From Candidatus Rubrimentiphilum sp. (GTDB lineage Bacteria > Vulcanimicrobiota > Vulcanimicrobiia > Vulcanimicrobiales > Vulcanimicrobiaceae): 64,000 bases of DNA. The stretch is taken from the NCBI GenBank assembly GCA_035710515.1, contig DASTDE010000002.1, forward strand, positions 143,389 through 207,388, given 5' to 3'. This document shows, in pieces, positions 8,040-16,649 of this stretch. The stretch's first letter is position 1; the number at the start of each line of letters is the position of its first letter. The position numbers were made by a program, and so were the translations under genes. The notes beneath the pieces were generated by a model. That model was not told where the DNA came from and did not search any database. It saw nothing but the letters and a program-made list of their open reading frames with translations.

Positions 8040-9692
8040 TCAAAACGGCATTCCCGGATAGATCACGCTGCCGCCCGGCTTCGATTCCACGGCGCCCTCG
8101 GCGACCGCGACGTCCATCGCGTTGTCTTCATCTTGCACATCCAGCACCCACAACGCGCGGTGCGGCGAAAAAGCTGCGCCTTCGGCTCCGGCCAGGCGTT
8201 GCAGGATGCGCACGACGCGGTCGCCGCCGATTTCGCGTCCCCAGGCGATTGGCCCGAGCGGGTAGTTCGTCCCCAAACGCATCGCCAGGTCCACGTCGGC
8301 CGGCGACGCGACTTCTTCTTCTTGCACCGCGTAGACGGCTTCATTGATGATCGAGCCGATCGTGCGCCCGAGAAAGAGTCCCGGCCGGTCTTCCACGAGC
8401 ACGACGCGCTTGCCGATCGCTTCGAAGACCTCTTGCGCGAGTTCGAGGGCATCGTCGCTCGTGTTTTCGGCGTCCACGATCTCGATCACGCTTTGCCGCT
8501 CGAGCGAGCCGAGCAAACCGAACCCCACAACGCGTTCGGGGTGGCGCAAACGCTTGGCAAGCGACGTCAGATCGGTCGCATACGCGTCAGCGAAAATCAC
8601 CGTCTCCGGTGGAAAAAGCCGATCGAGGTCGGCGATAAACGCGCCGCGATCGCTCACGCCGTCGCCCGCATCGATCACGGTAGTCGTGTCGAGCGGCATC
8701 TCGTCGATCGCTTCGGCGTTCTCGCAGACGTTCACATGACCGTACGCCTTGTCCAGCGCCTCGCGCAACTCGATAGCGACGTTCGTGATGCCAACGATGA
8801 GAATCCGTTCGTCCTGGTTCAGCTCGCCCGGCGGTTGCGGGGGCGAATCGTCGTGACGCGGCGTGCCGCCGCTGTAATCGTAGAATCCGGAACCGGTCTT
8901 TCGACCGAGCTTGCCGCCCGCCACCAGTTCTTGCTGCAACGCAACCGGCTTGAGCCGCGCGGCGCCGGTGCGTTCGTAAATCGATTGCGATGTTGCCAAG
9001 TTAACGTCCAGTCCGATGAGATCCATGAGCTCGAACGGCCCCATGCGAAAACCGGCTCCGCGGGCCAAGCGATCGAGATCCTCCATCGGCGCGACGCCCT
9101 CTTCGTACGCGTGCATCGCTTGCAGATAAAATGGGCGCGCGACGCGATTCACTATGAAGCCGGGCGTGTCGGCCGTAACGACCGCCGTCTTTCCAAAACG
9201 TTCCGCGATCGCGCGAGCTTGTGCGACGGCTTCGTCGGAGGTCTCATCGCCGCGAACGATTTCTACGAGTTTCATCACAACAGGCGGATTAAAGAAATGC
9301 AGCCCGAGAACGCGCTCGGGATGCTCGACGGATTCGGCGATCTCGCTTACGGAGAGCGACGACGTATTTGTGGCCAGTAACGCCTTCGGACCGAGCGCGT
9401 CAGCAAGCGTTTTAAAAATGGTGCGCTTTAAGTCGAGCCGCTCGGGCACGGCTTCGATCGCGAGCTCGGCATCCAGTCCAGTGGGAACGGAGTCGTAGAA
9501 CTGAACGCGCTGCATGATCGTGTCATCTTGCGCCCCTGTGTCATCCTGAGCTTGTCGAAGGATGACGTCGCGTGCTCGTGATTGGGCACCCGCATCGGGC
9601 TCGATCAGCGAAACGCTGTCGCCGGCGAGGGCCGCAACCGCTGCGATGCCCGCCCCCATCGTTCCGGCGCCCACGACGACAATGTTTGCCAC
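8040..9692 (-). CDS. 3-hydroxyacyl-CoA dehydrogenase, two-domain PaaH type
   Basis: A 550-residue NAD-dependent enzyme that oxidises 3-hydroxyacyl-CoA. It has a Rossmann GAGTMG at 8-13, the conserved EAVPE at 80-84, a catalytic His near 132 in LHFFNPP with E144, and a C-terminal helical domain to about 290. A second, degenerate dehydrogenase unit follows at about 310-550 (IVGITN, then a second helical domain), as in PaaH-type 3-hydroxyadipyl-CoA dehydrogenases. Residues about 42-58 (ILRQAQDDTGAQDD) are encoded by a copy of the dispersed palindromic repeat and sit in the first Rossmann domain, where the family usually has a helix. It is the first gene of the minus-strand catabolic operon and diverges from the Nudix gene 33 bases away. 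Confidence 0.9.
   Translation of the reverse strand: MANIVVVGAGTMGAGIAAVAALAGDSVSLIEPDAGAQSRARDVILRQAQDDTGAQDDTIMQRVQFYDSVPTGLDAELAIEAVPERLDLKRTIFKTLADALGPKALLATNTSSLSVSEIAESVEHPERVLGLHFFNPPVVMKLVEIVRGDETSDEAVAQARAIAERFGKTAVVTADTPGFIVNRVARPFYLQAMHAYEEGVAPMEDLDRLARGAGFRMGPFELMDLIGLDVNLATSQSIYERTGAARLKPVALQQELVAGGKLGRKTGSGFYDYSGGTPRHDDSPPQPPGELNQDERILIVGITNVAIELREALDKAYGHVNVCENAEAIDEMPLDTTTVIDAGDGVSDRGAFIADLDRLFPPETVIFADAYATDLTSLAKRLRHPERVVGFGLLGSLERQSVIEIVDAENTSDDALELAQEVFEAIGKRVVLVEDRPGLFLGRTIGSIINEAVYAVQEEEVASPADVDLAMRLGTNYPLGPIAWGREIGGDRVVRILQRLAGAEGAAFSPHRALWVLDVQDEDNAMDVAVAEGAVESKPGGSVIYPGMPF
9538..9567. repeat. Dispersed palindromic repeat, copy 1 (inside CDS)
   Basis: GTCATCCT (9540-9547) and AGGATGAC (9559-9566) form an 8-bp inverted repeat around GAGCTTGTCGA. 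It lies in-frame in the hydroxyacyl-CoA dehydrogenase gene. A partial second copy (GTGTCATCTTG) lies just before it at 9520-9530. Confidence 0.8.
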
Positions 9693-9725
9693 AAACCCCT
9701 CATTGGTCGGGGACGGCGCGGGACC

Positions 9726-10286
9726 ATGCCGAAGACGCCGCCGATGGAGAAACCCGGCTGGCGCGTCACGTCCTCTTATGCCATCGACTCACCGCACTTA
9801 AAGCTGCGCAAAGACAGAGTCGAACTGCCGAACGGCGGCATTATCGAAGACTATTACGTGAAGGAGAGCCGCGGGTTCGCGATCGTCTTCGCGATGACGA
9901 GCGAGAAACGCGTTGTTTTAGTCCGCCAGTATAAGCACGGAATCGGCAAGGTACTGCTGGAGCTTCCGGCGGGCGCTATCGATCCGGGCGAGACGCCGCA
10001 GCAAACCGCAACGAGGGAGTTTACCGAAGAGACCGGCTACGCCGGCGCGATGGAGTTTGTGCGCAGCTTCGTTACCGATGCAACCAACGCGAACACGGTC
10101 GCGCATTTGTTCTTCGCGCCCGACGTGCGGCTAGCCGGAAAGCAGAACCTCGGGATCGGCGAGGACATCAGTGTGGAGCTCTATACGCTGGACGAGCTTC
10201 ACGCATTCGTTCGCGACGGCACAATTGACTCGGTCGCGCACGTCGCATCGATCTACTTGATGCTGGATCGACTGAAGGTTCCGTAA
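9726..10286 (+). CDS. Nudix hydrolase (ADP-ribose pyrophosphatase-like)
   Basis: A hydrolase of 186 residues. The Nudix box GX5EX7REUXEEXGU is complete: G83, E89, R97-E98, E101-E102 and G104 in the segment from AGAIDPGE to EETGY. The N-terminal region has the strands typical of ADP-ribose or other nucleoside-diphosphate-sugar pyrophosphatases, which hydrolyse the pyrophosphate with Mg2+. The start at ATG 9726 is chosen because the upstream extension overlaps the divergent dehydrogenase and is Arg-rich; ATG 9744 is an alternative. It stands alone, with the next gene converging on it across a pair of dispersed repeats. A housekeeping role in clearing ADP-ribose is likely. Confidence 0.9.
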   Translation: MPKTPPMEKPGWRVTSSYAIDSPHLKLRKDRVELPNGGIIEDYYVKESRGFAIVFAMTSEKRVVLVRQYKHGIGKVLLELPAGAIDPGETPQQTATREFTEETGYAGAMEFVRSFVTDATNANTVAHLFFAPDVRLAGKQNLGIGEDISVELYTLDELHAFVRDGTIDSVAHVASIYLMLDRLKVP

Positions 10287-10340
10287 TCCCCTCGATACCT
10301 CGGGGTGGTTCGATACCTCACCATGACAATTAGGATGACA
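10287..10340. repeat. Dispersed palindromic repeat, copy 2 (tandem variant)
   Basis: Two CGATACCTC units followed by CACCATGAC and AGGATGACA lie between the convergent Nudix and Lhr genes. The stop codon and last codons of lhr (TTG TCA TCC TAA) are part of the repeat. Confidence 0.75.
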
Positions 10341-13300
10341 ATGCGAGTTCGGGGCGCGTAGCCGGAAGAACGATGCCGGCAAGCTGGAGCGGATCGTAAG
10401 AGCCAACCTGCACGAGTTCGCCATCGTCGCCGCCGCGGTGGACGGCGCGCAGCGCTTCGATCGCCTCCGGCAACGCAAACTGCTCGCCGACGTAGCCCGA
10501 AACGAAACGGCCGCCTCGAATTTCTCCGCGTGCCTCGAGCCGGCGCAGCGCCTGCAAGAGCTCCCGCCACGGCGGCGCAAGACTTTCGCGCGCGATCACG
10601 TCGCGGAAAAGCACGCCCCAGCGTTCGAGCAGCTGCCGCGCGAATTTTTCTGGATCGATACGCTCGGTCGTGGAAGCGAGCAGAGTCCAGCGCCCGCTCG
10701 AAGAGCGAGGACGAGCGCGCAGCCCCTTCTCCCCCAGCCTGCGCTTGGCATCGATCAGCGAGCGCAGCGCATCGAATCCATCTGCGGTAACAAGCCCGGC
10801 AGCGACGAGCTGCCAAAGCGCCTCCTCGACCTCCGCCGGTAAGCGTTTGGTTTCGCGAACGATCTCGGTGAAGAACGGCGCGCGCAGATTCTGTATAACT
10901 TCGAGGACCTCGCGCGACGCATGAGAGAGGCCACTGACGCCATCCTCACGCCGTACGATCAGGTCGCCGGAGTCCTCGCGCGTGAAGAGTGAAATCGGCG
11001 CGATCTTCGTCGGACGGATGCGGCGCGCGACTTCGCCCTCTTCAATAGCAAGTGAGGGATGCGGCGCCAGGCGTCCCCACATCACTTCGCCCGAGTAACA
11101 GAGCTTGTCCAAGTATTCGGAGCGGTATCCCGCGACGCGTTTAGGCAGAATTTGCGTTTCCCACGCCGCCGCCGGAATTTCGTATCCTTGGAGCTGCTTG
11201 ACGATCTGCAGCGTGCCGTCGACGCCGTGCAGGCGTGTCGCCGGCTCGACGTGCTGCCAGCGATGCAGAAACCGGACGAACTCCGCGGAGGTAACCGGCT
11301 CGATTTCGCGCCGCAGCTGTCCGATCGTACGACGATGAATCCGCGCGAGCACGCGGCGATTGCACCACTCTTCTTGCTCGCCGCCGCGAAAACGGCCACG
11401 CAACAGTTGCCCCTGTGTTTCGAGGCGGATTAACGCCGCTTCAATTAGCGCGGCATCCACGCGAAAACGCTCCGCCATTTCGCCAACCGTCAACGGACCG
11501 CTGCATTCCAGCCATCCCCGCAGCACTTCCGCAACGGATTCTTCTTGCTGCTGCAGCAAGGCGGACCGGGCGAGATCCGCGCGTTCGGCAGCGACCCAGA
11601 AAGGCGTGCCGGCGACGTCCAAAGTTATGACGCGATTTTGCGCGGCGAGCTCGTCGTACCAAGCGTTCCAGTGCGCTGCGGGCGCCAGTACGATCAGCGT
11701 GAGCATGGCGTCGTGCAGTTCGTCGGCGTCGCGGACGACGGGCCACGACTCTTCGGCGACTTCGGCGATGACGGTCGCGTCGAGGATGCCGGCGCCGTCG
11801 AGATCGTCGCGAACCGTCCGGCGCAGCTGCACCGCACGCGCGCGGCGCTCTTCCAGCGGGGCGTCGTCCAGGTAGGCATACGGGTTTGCATTGAGGATCT
11901 CGTGACAAAACGGCGAGGGCTCGGGCGTATCGACCGCAACAGTTCGTATACTGCCGTCTTCGATAGCCTGCAAAATGGTCATCAGCCCGGGCAAGTCCAT
12001 GGCTTCGTGCAGACAGTTGGCGATCGTCTCGCGCACCAGGACGTGATCCGGAATCCGAATCGGCCCCGTCAGATTCTCGGCGCAGGCGGCTTGGTCCGGA
12101 AAGACCGAGGCCAGCAGATCGTCGGCGCGCATGCGCATCAGTTGCGGCGGCACTTTGCGTCCGCCGCGCATGCGCAGAATCGCAAGCGCGCGCGTCGCAT
12201 TCCAGCGCCAACGCGCACCAAACATCGGTGCCGCGAGCAGCGCTTGCGTCAGCGTGTACTCGACGCTGGCGGTCTTCACGTATTCGAAGACGATATCGAG
12301 CGGAAAGGCGTGCTGGTCGGTGAGCGAGAGGCAGATGCCGTTGTCGGTGGCGGCAGCTTGCAACTCGAGGTTGAACGACCGGCAGAATTTCTTGCGCAGC
12401 GCCAGCCCCCACGCGCGATTGATGCGCGCGCCGAAGGGCGTGTGCAGAATCAGCTGCATGCCGCCGCCTTCGTCGAAAAAGCGCTCGGCAACGATGGTGC
12501 GATCCGTCGGGACGACGCCCAGCACTTTCTTGCCGGCGCGTACGTAGGTGACGGCTTGCTCCGCGCCCGCGCGATCCAGGCCGCACTCGCGTTCGAGCAG
12601 CTCTATCGCGGTTGGATCGTCGCGTTCGTCGATCGCGGCGCGCAGCGCCGAAACTTCATGCGAGAGCTCGATCGTACGGCCGCGGCCTTCGCCGTTCCAA
12701 AACGGAATCGTCGGCGCGGCGCCGTGCGCATCTTCGACGCGCACGATGCCCGGCTCGATGCGCCGGATGCGCCAGGACGTGATGCCCAGCAAGAACACGT
12801 CGCCCGCCAAGCTTTCCACTGCGAAGTCCTCGTCAAGCGTGCCTACGACATGCCCTTCGGGTTCGGCGACTACGTTGTAGTTGGCGGTGTCCGGTATTGC
12901 TCCGCCGGACGTGATTGCCGCTAAGCGGGCGCCGCGCCGGGCGCGTACGCGCTGGTTCACGCGGTCGTAATGCAGAAACGCGCCGCTGCGTCCGCGCGAA
13001 TGCGCGACGCCGTCGGCCAGCATGTCGAGGACGTCGTCAAAATCTTTGCGCGTCAGATCGCGGTAGGGATACGCGGAGCGCACCAGGTCGAAGAGCGCGT
13101 CGACCTCGTACTCGCCGCTCGCGGTTGCGGCAACGATCTGCTGCGCGAGAATGTCCAGCGGCGCCGCGGGAATCACGAGCGCATCCAAAGTGCCGCTGCG
13201 GATCGAACGCACGAGCGCCGCGCACTCCAGCAGCTCGTCGCGCGTGGTGGCGAAGAGCCGGCCTTCGGGTTTTGCGCCGACCCAGTGGCCGGATCTGCCG

Positions 13301-14427
13301 ATGCGCTGCAGCGCGACCGCGATCGAGCGCGGCGATCCCAGCTGCACGACCAGATCGATGGAACCGATGTCGATGCCCAGTTCGAGCGACGCCGTGGCGA
13401 CGACCGCGCGCAACTCGCCGTTCTTCAGCCGATTTTCGGCGTTAAAGCGCGATTCTTTGGAGAGGCTGCCGTGATGCGGCATGACGACGCCTTCGCCCAG
13501 GCGCTCCGTGAGCGCGAAGGCAACGCGTTCGGTCATGCGCCGCGTGCTTACGAAGACCAGCGTGGTGCGGTGCGCGCGAATGTGATCGGCGACGCGGTCG
13601 TAGATCTCCGCCCACATCTCCGTGCTGGCGACGGGTCCCAATTCGTCATTAGGCACCTCGACGACGGTGTGCATCTCGCGCCGGAGACCCAGATTGACGA
13701 TCTGTGCGTTCGGGCTGAGGAACGCCGCGACGTTTTCGATCGGATGAACGGTGGCCGACAACCCGATGCGCTGCGGTTTGCGCCCGCTGCCGGCTTGCAC
13801 GAGCGCATCAAGGCGTGCCAGCGTCAGCGCCAGATGCGAACCGCGTTTGTCGGCGGCCATGGCGTGGATCTCGTCGACGATAACCGTCGAGACGCGCGTG
13901 AAGAGCGCGCGCGACTTTTCAGACGTCATAAGAATGAAGAGCGACTCGGGCGTGGTGACCAGCACGTGCGGCGGTTTACGCAGCATGCGTTGGCGGTCGG
14001 CCGTGCTGGTATCGCCGGTGCGGACGAACGCGCGAATCGGTGCAAGCGGAGTCAGCCGCTGATTGGCTAGCGCCAGAATCTCGCCAAGTGGAAGTTCGAG
14101 GTTCTTGTGCACGTCGTTGCTGAGTGCCCGCAGGGGCGAGACGTAGACGACCAGCGTGGCGTCCGGTAGAGCGTCGTCGACCGCGGCGCGAACGAGTTCA
14201 TCGAGGCAAAGCGAGAAGGCAGCCAGCGTCTTGCCCGAGCCCGTCGGGGCCGAGATCAGAACGTCGTGGCCGGCGCGAATCAGCGGCCAGCCTTGAATCT
14301 GTGGGTCGGTAGGCGTCCAATTCCGGGACGTGAACCACTCGCGCACCAGCGGATGGAAGCCGCTCAATGCGGCAGTCGCGGCTCCGTTGCTTCCTTCTAA
14401 GTGCAGACCGTCAAGAACGGGATTCAT
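10330..14427 (-). CDS. lhr: Lhr-family ATP-dependent DNA helicase
   Basis: A 1365-residue superfamily-2 helicase. Walker A APTGSGKT is at 60-67, followed by motif Ia SPLRALSND, the DEIH box in VIVDEIHAMAADKRGSH, SAT motif LSATVHP, and motif VI QRIGRSGH. After the two RecA domains come the Lhr winged-helix and core domains, then a long C-terminal region (about 860-1365) with further winged-helix-like segments, so this is a full-length bacterial Lhr, not a core-only form. Lhr translocates 3'-5' on single-stranded DNA and unwinds RNA-DNA hybrids; it is linked to DNA repair. ATG 14425-14427 starts the protein. The C-terminal residues ALSS and the TAA come from a dispersed repeat. Confidence 0.92.
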   Translation of the reverse strand: MNPVLDGLHLEGSNGAATAALSGFHPLVREWFTSRNWTPTDPQIQGWPLIRAGHDVLISAPTGSGKTLAAFSLCLDELVRAAVDDALPDATLVVYVSPLRALSNDVHKNLELPLGEILALANQRLTPLAPIRAFVRTGDTSTADRQRMLRKPPHVLVTTPESLFILMTSEKSRALFTRVSTVIVDEIHAMAADKRGSHLALTLARLDALVQAGSGRKPQRIGLSATVHPIENVAAFLSPNAQIVNLGLRREMHTVVEVPNDELGPVASTEMWAEIYDRVADHIRAHRTTLVFVSTRRMTERVAFALTERLGEGVVMPHHGSLSKESRFNAENRLKNGELRAVVATASLELGIDIGSIDLVVQLGSPRSIAVALQRIGRSGHWVGAKPEGRLFATTRDELLECAALVRSIRSGTLDALVIPAAPLDILAQQIVAATASGEYEVDALFDLVRSAYPYRDLTRKDFDDVLDMLADGVAHSRGRSGAFLHYDRVNQRVRARRGARLAAITSGGAIPDTANYNVVAEPEGHVVGTLDEDFAVESLAGDVFLLGITSWRIRRIEPGIVRVEDAHGAAPTIPFWNGEGRGRTIELSHEVSALRAAIDERDDPTAIELLERECGLDRAGAEQAVTYVRAGKKVLGVVPTDRTIVAERFFDEGGGMQLILHTPFGARINRAWGLALRKKFCRSFNLELQAAATDNGICLSLTDQHAFPLDIVFEYVKTASVEYTLTQALLAAPMFGARWRWNATRALAILRMRGGRKVPPQLMRMRADDLLASVFPDQAACAENLTGPIRIPDHVLVRETIANCLHEAMDLPGLMTILQAIEDGSIRTVAVDTPEPSPFCHEILNANPYAYLDDAPLEERRARAVQLRRTVRDDLDGAGILDATVIAEVAEESWPVVRDADELHDAMLTLIVLAPAAHWNAWYDELAAQNRVITLDVAGTPFWVAAERADLARSALLQQQEESVAEVLRGWLECSGPLTVGEMAERFRVDAALIEAALIRLETQGQLLRGRFRGGEQEEWCNRRVLARIHRRTIGQLRREIEPVTSAEFVRFLHRWQHVEPATRLHGVDGTLQIVKQLQGYEIPAAAWETQILPKRVAGYRSEYLDKLCYSGEVMWGRLAPHPSLAIEEGEVARRIRPTKIAPISLFTREDSGDLIVRREDGVSGLSHASREVLEVIQNLRAPFFTEIVRETKRLPAEVEEALWQLVAAGLVTADGFDALRSLIDAKRRLGEKGLRARPRSSSGRWTLLASTTERIDPEKFARQLLERWGVLFRDVIARESLAPPWRELLQALRRLEARGEIRGGRFVSGYVGEQFALPEAIEALRAVHRGGDDGELVQVGSYDPLQLAGIVLPATRPELALSS

Positions 14428-14467
14428 GAGGCGAACAAGTGTTCGACGGCGGGAGGCCGGCCCTCTG

Positions 14468-15223
14468 CTACGGGATGGTCGCGGCTTGCGCGAGGGAGTC
14501 GGTGGTCAGGGTGAGGGTGAGCTGCTGCTCGATTCGGTCGTCCTGGCCCTGGCCCACGTGCCGGCGGGTGACGGTGTCCTCCTTCAGCTTGAGCGGCACG
14601 CTCAGCTTCTGATTGTAGGAGATGTTGCCGCTGGTGTCCGCACGATAGCCGTTGGCGCCCTCGATGGTCAGGGCGCGCTGGTAATCGATGCTCAGCAGAC
14701 CGTTGTTATTGTCGCTCGAGATCGTGTAATCGTTGACTTCCTTGCCGCCGGGCATGGCGTTCACGTTCTGCCAGTGCTTTTTCAGATCCAGCTGCGAGGG
14801 GTTCACGAAATTTCTTCCGAGCACGCGCAGCAGCGACATCTCTTCTTCGTTCACTTTCTTGTCAGGGTCGCAAACAACGCTGCCGATCCCATAAACGACG
14901 CACGTTGCCGGCGCCGCGGTCCGGTCGCCACGGCCTTGCTCGGCTACGGAGACGACCAAGCCGGTATCCGGCTGAACCATAAGGACGTCGATCGTTATCG
15001 TGCCTTTGTCGCTGTTGCCGCCGCCGTAGTGCGTCATTCCGCTGCCCGTGCCGCCGCCGGCCTCGCCGACGCCTGAACTATGCACGGTGCGATCCTGCGT
15101 GATGCTTATATCGAAGCTATAGGCGAGCTGGCGCATCGGTTTGCCCTGCTGAGCGCCGGCCGTTGTGCCCGCGAAGCCGGAAAGTAAAGCAAATGCACAG
15201 GTAAGATGAAGGCAGCGGTTCAT
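14468..15223 (-). CDS. Secreted hypothetical protein
   Basis: This 251-residue protein has a clear signal peptide (MNRCLHLTCAFALLSGFAG, cleavage near TAGA/QQ). The mature part is rich in Gly, Ser, Thr and Asp with alternating strand-like segments, including a Gly-rich loop at about 55-72 and two cysteines near 108 and 118 that could pair. It resembles beta-rich periplasmic or outer-membrane-associated proteins, but I recognise no family. It lies downstream of nothing on its strand and diverges from a small membrane protein gene about 60 bases away, so it probably has its own promoter. It is followed after about 40 bases by lhr on the same strand. Confidence 0.7.
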   Translation of the reverse strand: MNRCLHLTCAFALLSGFAGTTAGAQQGKPMRQLAYSFDISITQDRTVHSSGVGEAGGGTGSGMTHYGGGNSDKGTITIDVLMVQPDTGLVVSVAEQGRGDRTAAPATCVVYGIGSVVCDPDKKVNEEEMSLLRVLGRNFVNPSQLDLKKHWQNVNAMPGGKEVNDYTISSDNNNGLLSIDYQRALTIEGANGYRADTSGNISYNQKLSVPLKLKEDTVTRRHVGQGQDDRIEQQLTLTLTTDSLAQAATIP

Positions 15224-15286
15224 AGGCTGGAAAGTTCGAGCCGGCCCGGACGAAACCCGTCACCCTCGACCTCAGTAGTAGAGGGC

Positions 15287-15475
15287 ATGCTGAACGCGTT
15301 CATCCGCCTTACCTTGATCGTCGCGCTGGCGATCGTGGCTTTCTTCGTCGCCATCTTCCTTTTGAAGGTGGTCGTCGTGGCCGCGGTCATCGCCGCTTTG
15401 GTTTTGGGAATTCTGTTCCTGACTAACCTCGCGCGCCGGCGAAAAGACGCTCCGATAACCCGCTACCGGCCCTAA
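15287..15475 (+). CDS. Small membrane protein
   Basis: This 62-residue protein has two closely spaced hydrophobic helices at about 5-28 and 30-50, connected by Leu-Lys, and ends in a basic tail (LARRRKDAPITRYRP) that would sit in the cytoplasm. The ATG at 15287 is preferred over an upstream one because it is preceded by AGAGGG at good spacing and starts directly at the hydrophobic part. It resembles small inner-membrane or holin-like proteins, but no function can be given. It converges with the alpha/beta hydrolase gene, overlapping it by four bases. Confidence 0.6.
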   Translation: MLNAFIRLTLIVALAIVAFFVAIFLLKVVVVAAVIAALVLGILFLTNLARRRKDAPITRYRP

Positions 15476-16284
15476 GCCGCAAATGCGGCGAGCGCCGCCG
15501 TCAGCGCCGCGGGCTCCTCGAGCATCGGGAGGTGCCCGCTGCTCTGCATGACCTGCAGCTGCGCCGCCGGAAAGGCGCGGCACGTTTCCCGAGCCTCGTC
15601 CAGCGACCCAATCTTGTCGCCCGCGCCGGCAACGATCAGCACCGGCATCTTCAATTCTTCCGCAATGTCGTAGGAGTCCGTGCGCTGCGCCATCCCGCGC
15701 AGCATTGCGGCAGCTCCTTGCGGCGAATTCGTCTGCACGATTGCACGCACGCGTTCGATCACACTCGGATTGTCGCGCAACGTCGCGTCCGAAAAAAGCC
15801 GCGGCAAGTACGATTCAAGCGCCGGTTCGATACTATTTTCGCGTTCCAACCGATCCGCCAGATCGTTGCGAAAGCCCGCTATTTCAGGCGAATCCGCCGC
15901 AAGGCGGCTGCAAATCAGCGCTAGACGCGATACGCGCTCCGTATACATCCGCGCGAACGCCAGCGCCACAAAACCGCCGAGCGAATGACCTGCGATCGTC
16001 GCGCGATCGATCGACATCGCATCGAGTATCGCCGCCACATCACCCGCCAAAGTTTCCATCAAGTACGGTCCGCCGGGCGCGCTGGATCGTCCCATGCCGC
16101 GCAGATCCGGAGTGATAACACGATGCGTTTGCGCGAGCGCGGAAGTCTGCGCGTTCCAGATTTCGCGCGTCAGCGGAAAGCCGTGAAGCAGAACGATCGC
16201 GTCGCCGTTACCATCGCTGACGACATCGAGCACGGCGTCGTCAACGCGAAAACTTGTCACGACGCTCGTAATACTGTATAACAT
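15472..16284 (-). CDS. Alpha/beta-fold hydrolase
   Basis: A cytoplasmic alpha/beta hydrolase of about 270 residues with the oxyanion motif LLHGFP, nucleophile elbow GHSLGG, the acid in AGAGDKIGS and the catalytic His in SSGHLPMLEEP near the end. This is the 3-oxoadipate enol-lactonase/epoxide-hydrolase-like group, whose members hydrolyse esters, lactones or C-C bonds; the substrate is unknown. The start is uncertain: ATG 16284 is used, but GTG 16260 would start right before the first strand (TSFRVDDAVLDVV). It diverges from the basic-peptide gene. Confidence 0.85.
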   Translation of the reverse strand: MLYSITSVVTSFRVDDAVLDVVSDGNGDAIVLLHGFPLTREIWNAQTSALAQTHRVITPDLRGMGRSSAPGGPYLMETLAGDVAAILDAMSIDRATIAGHSLGGFVALAFARMYTERVSRLALICSRLAADSPEIAGFRNDLADRLERENSIEPALESYLPRLFSDATLRDNPSVIERVRAIVQTNSPQGAAAMLRGMAQRTDSYDIAEELKMPVLIVAGAGDKIGSLDEARETCRAFPAAQLQVMQSSGHLPMLEEPAALTAALAAFAA

Positions 16285-16295
16285 AGGCAACACCC

Positions 16296-16315
16296 CTGGC
16301 TGCTTACCCAGCCAG
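16296..16315 (+). other. Hairpin upstream of basic peptide gene
   Basis: CTGGCT (16296-16301) pairs with AGCCAG (16310-16315) around GCTTACCC, followed by AGAAAGGA. It lies in the 5' leader of the histone-like gene and could affect its translation. It may be only chance pairing. Confidence 0.3.
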
Positions 16316-16336
16316 AGAAAGGATGACTGAGCTTAA

Positions 16337-16495
16337 ATGGCAGTCAAACGTAGAAGGAAAAAGGCAGCTGCAAAAGCAGCTCCCCGTAAGCGCCGTAAAG
16401 CAGCGCGCAAGGGCGGACGCAAGAAGGCCGCTCGTAAAGCAACGGGACGTAAAAAGGCCACGAAGCGGCGCCGCCGCCGGAAAAAGGCCGCCTAA
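16337..16495 (+). CDS. Histone H1-like Lys/Arg/Ala-rich peptide
   Basis: A 52-residue protein made almost only of Lys, Arg, Ala and Gly (MAVKRRRKKAAAKAAPRKRR at the start, RRRRRKKAA at the end). Such AAAKK/KR repeats are typical of bacterial histone H1-like or HU-tail-like nucleic-acid-binding peptides, which condense DNA or bind RNA without a fixed fold. It is followed by a strong terminator, which supports a real transcript. The likely ribosome-binding site AAAGGA at 16318-16323 is rather far from this ATG, and it abuts another ATG (16324) that opens a 58-codon frame across the same DNA. I prefer the basic frame because its composition is characteristic and not a random by-product of the other. 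Confidence 0.75.
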   Translation: MAVKRRRKKAAAKAAPRKRRKAARKGGRKKAARKATGRKKATKRRRRRKKAA

Positions 16496-16520
16496 CTAAA
16501 CGCTTCGGCGTTTTCCTTAT

Positions 16521-16548
16521 AGCGCGCCGTTCACCGGCGCGCTTTTTT
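16521..16548 (+). terminator. Strong rho-independent terminator
   Basis: AGCGCGCCG (16521-16529)/CGGCGCGCT (16535-16543) form a perfect 9-bp stem with loop TTCAC, followed by six T. A smaller hairpin AACGC-TTCG-GCGTT lies at 16499-16512. It terminates the basic-peptide transcript. Confidence 0.9.
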
Positions 16549-16567
16549 CATACCGTCCGTCCCGCGT

Positions 16568-16613
16568 GTCATGGTGAGCCTGTCGAACCACGCCCGAGCG
16601 AAGTCGAGGGCCG
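16568..16613. repeat. Dispersed palindromic repeat, copy 3
   Basis: GTCATGGTGAGCCTGTCGAA followed by CCACGCCCGAGCGAAGTCGA is the same family as the copy at 43561 read on the other strand. It lies between the terminator and the lipoprotein gene, 37 bases before that ATG. Confidence 0.75.
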
Positions 16614-16649
16614 CATGAACGGTGGCTAGAGGGACTGAATCACCCATAA

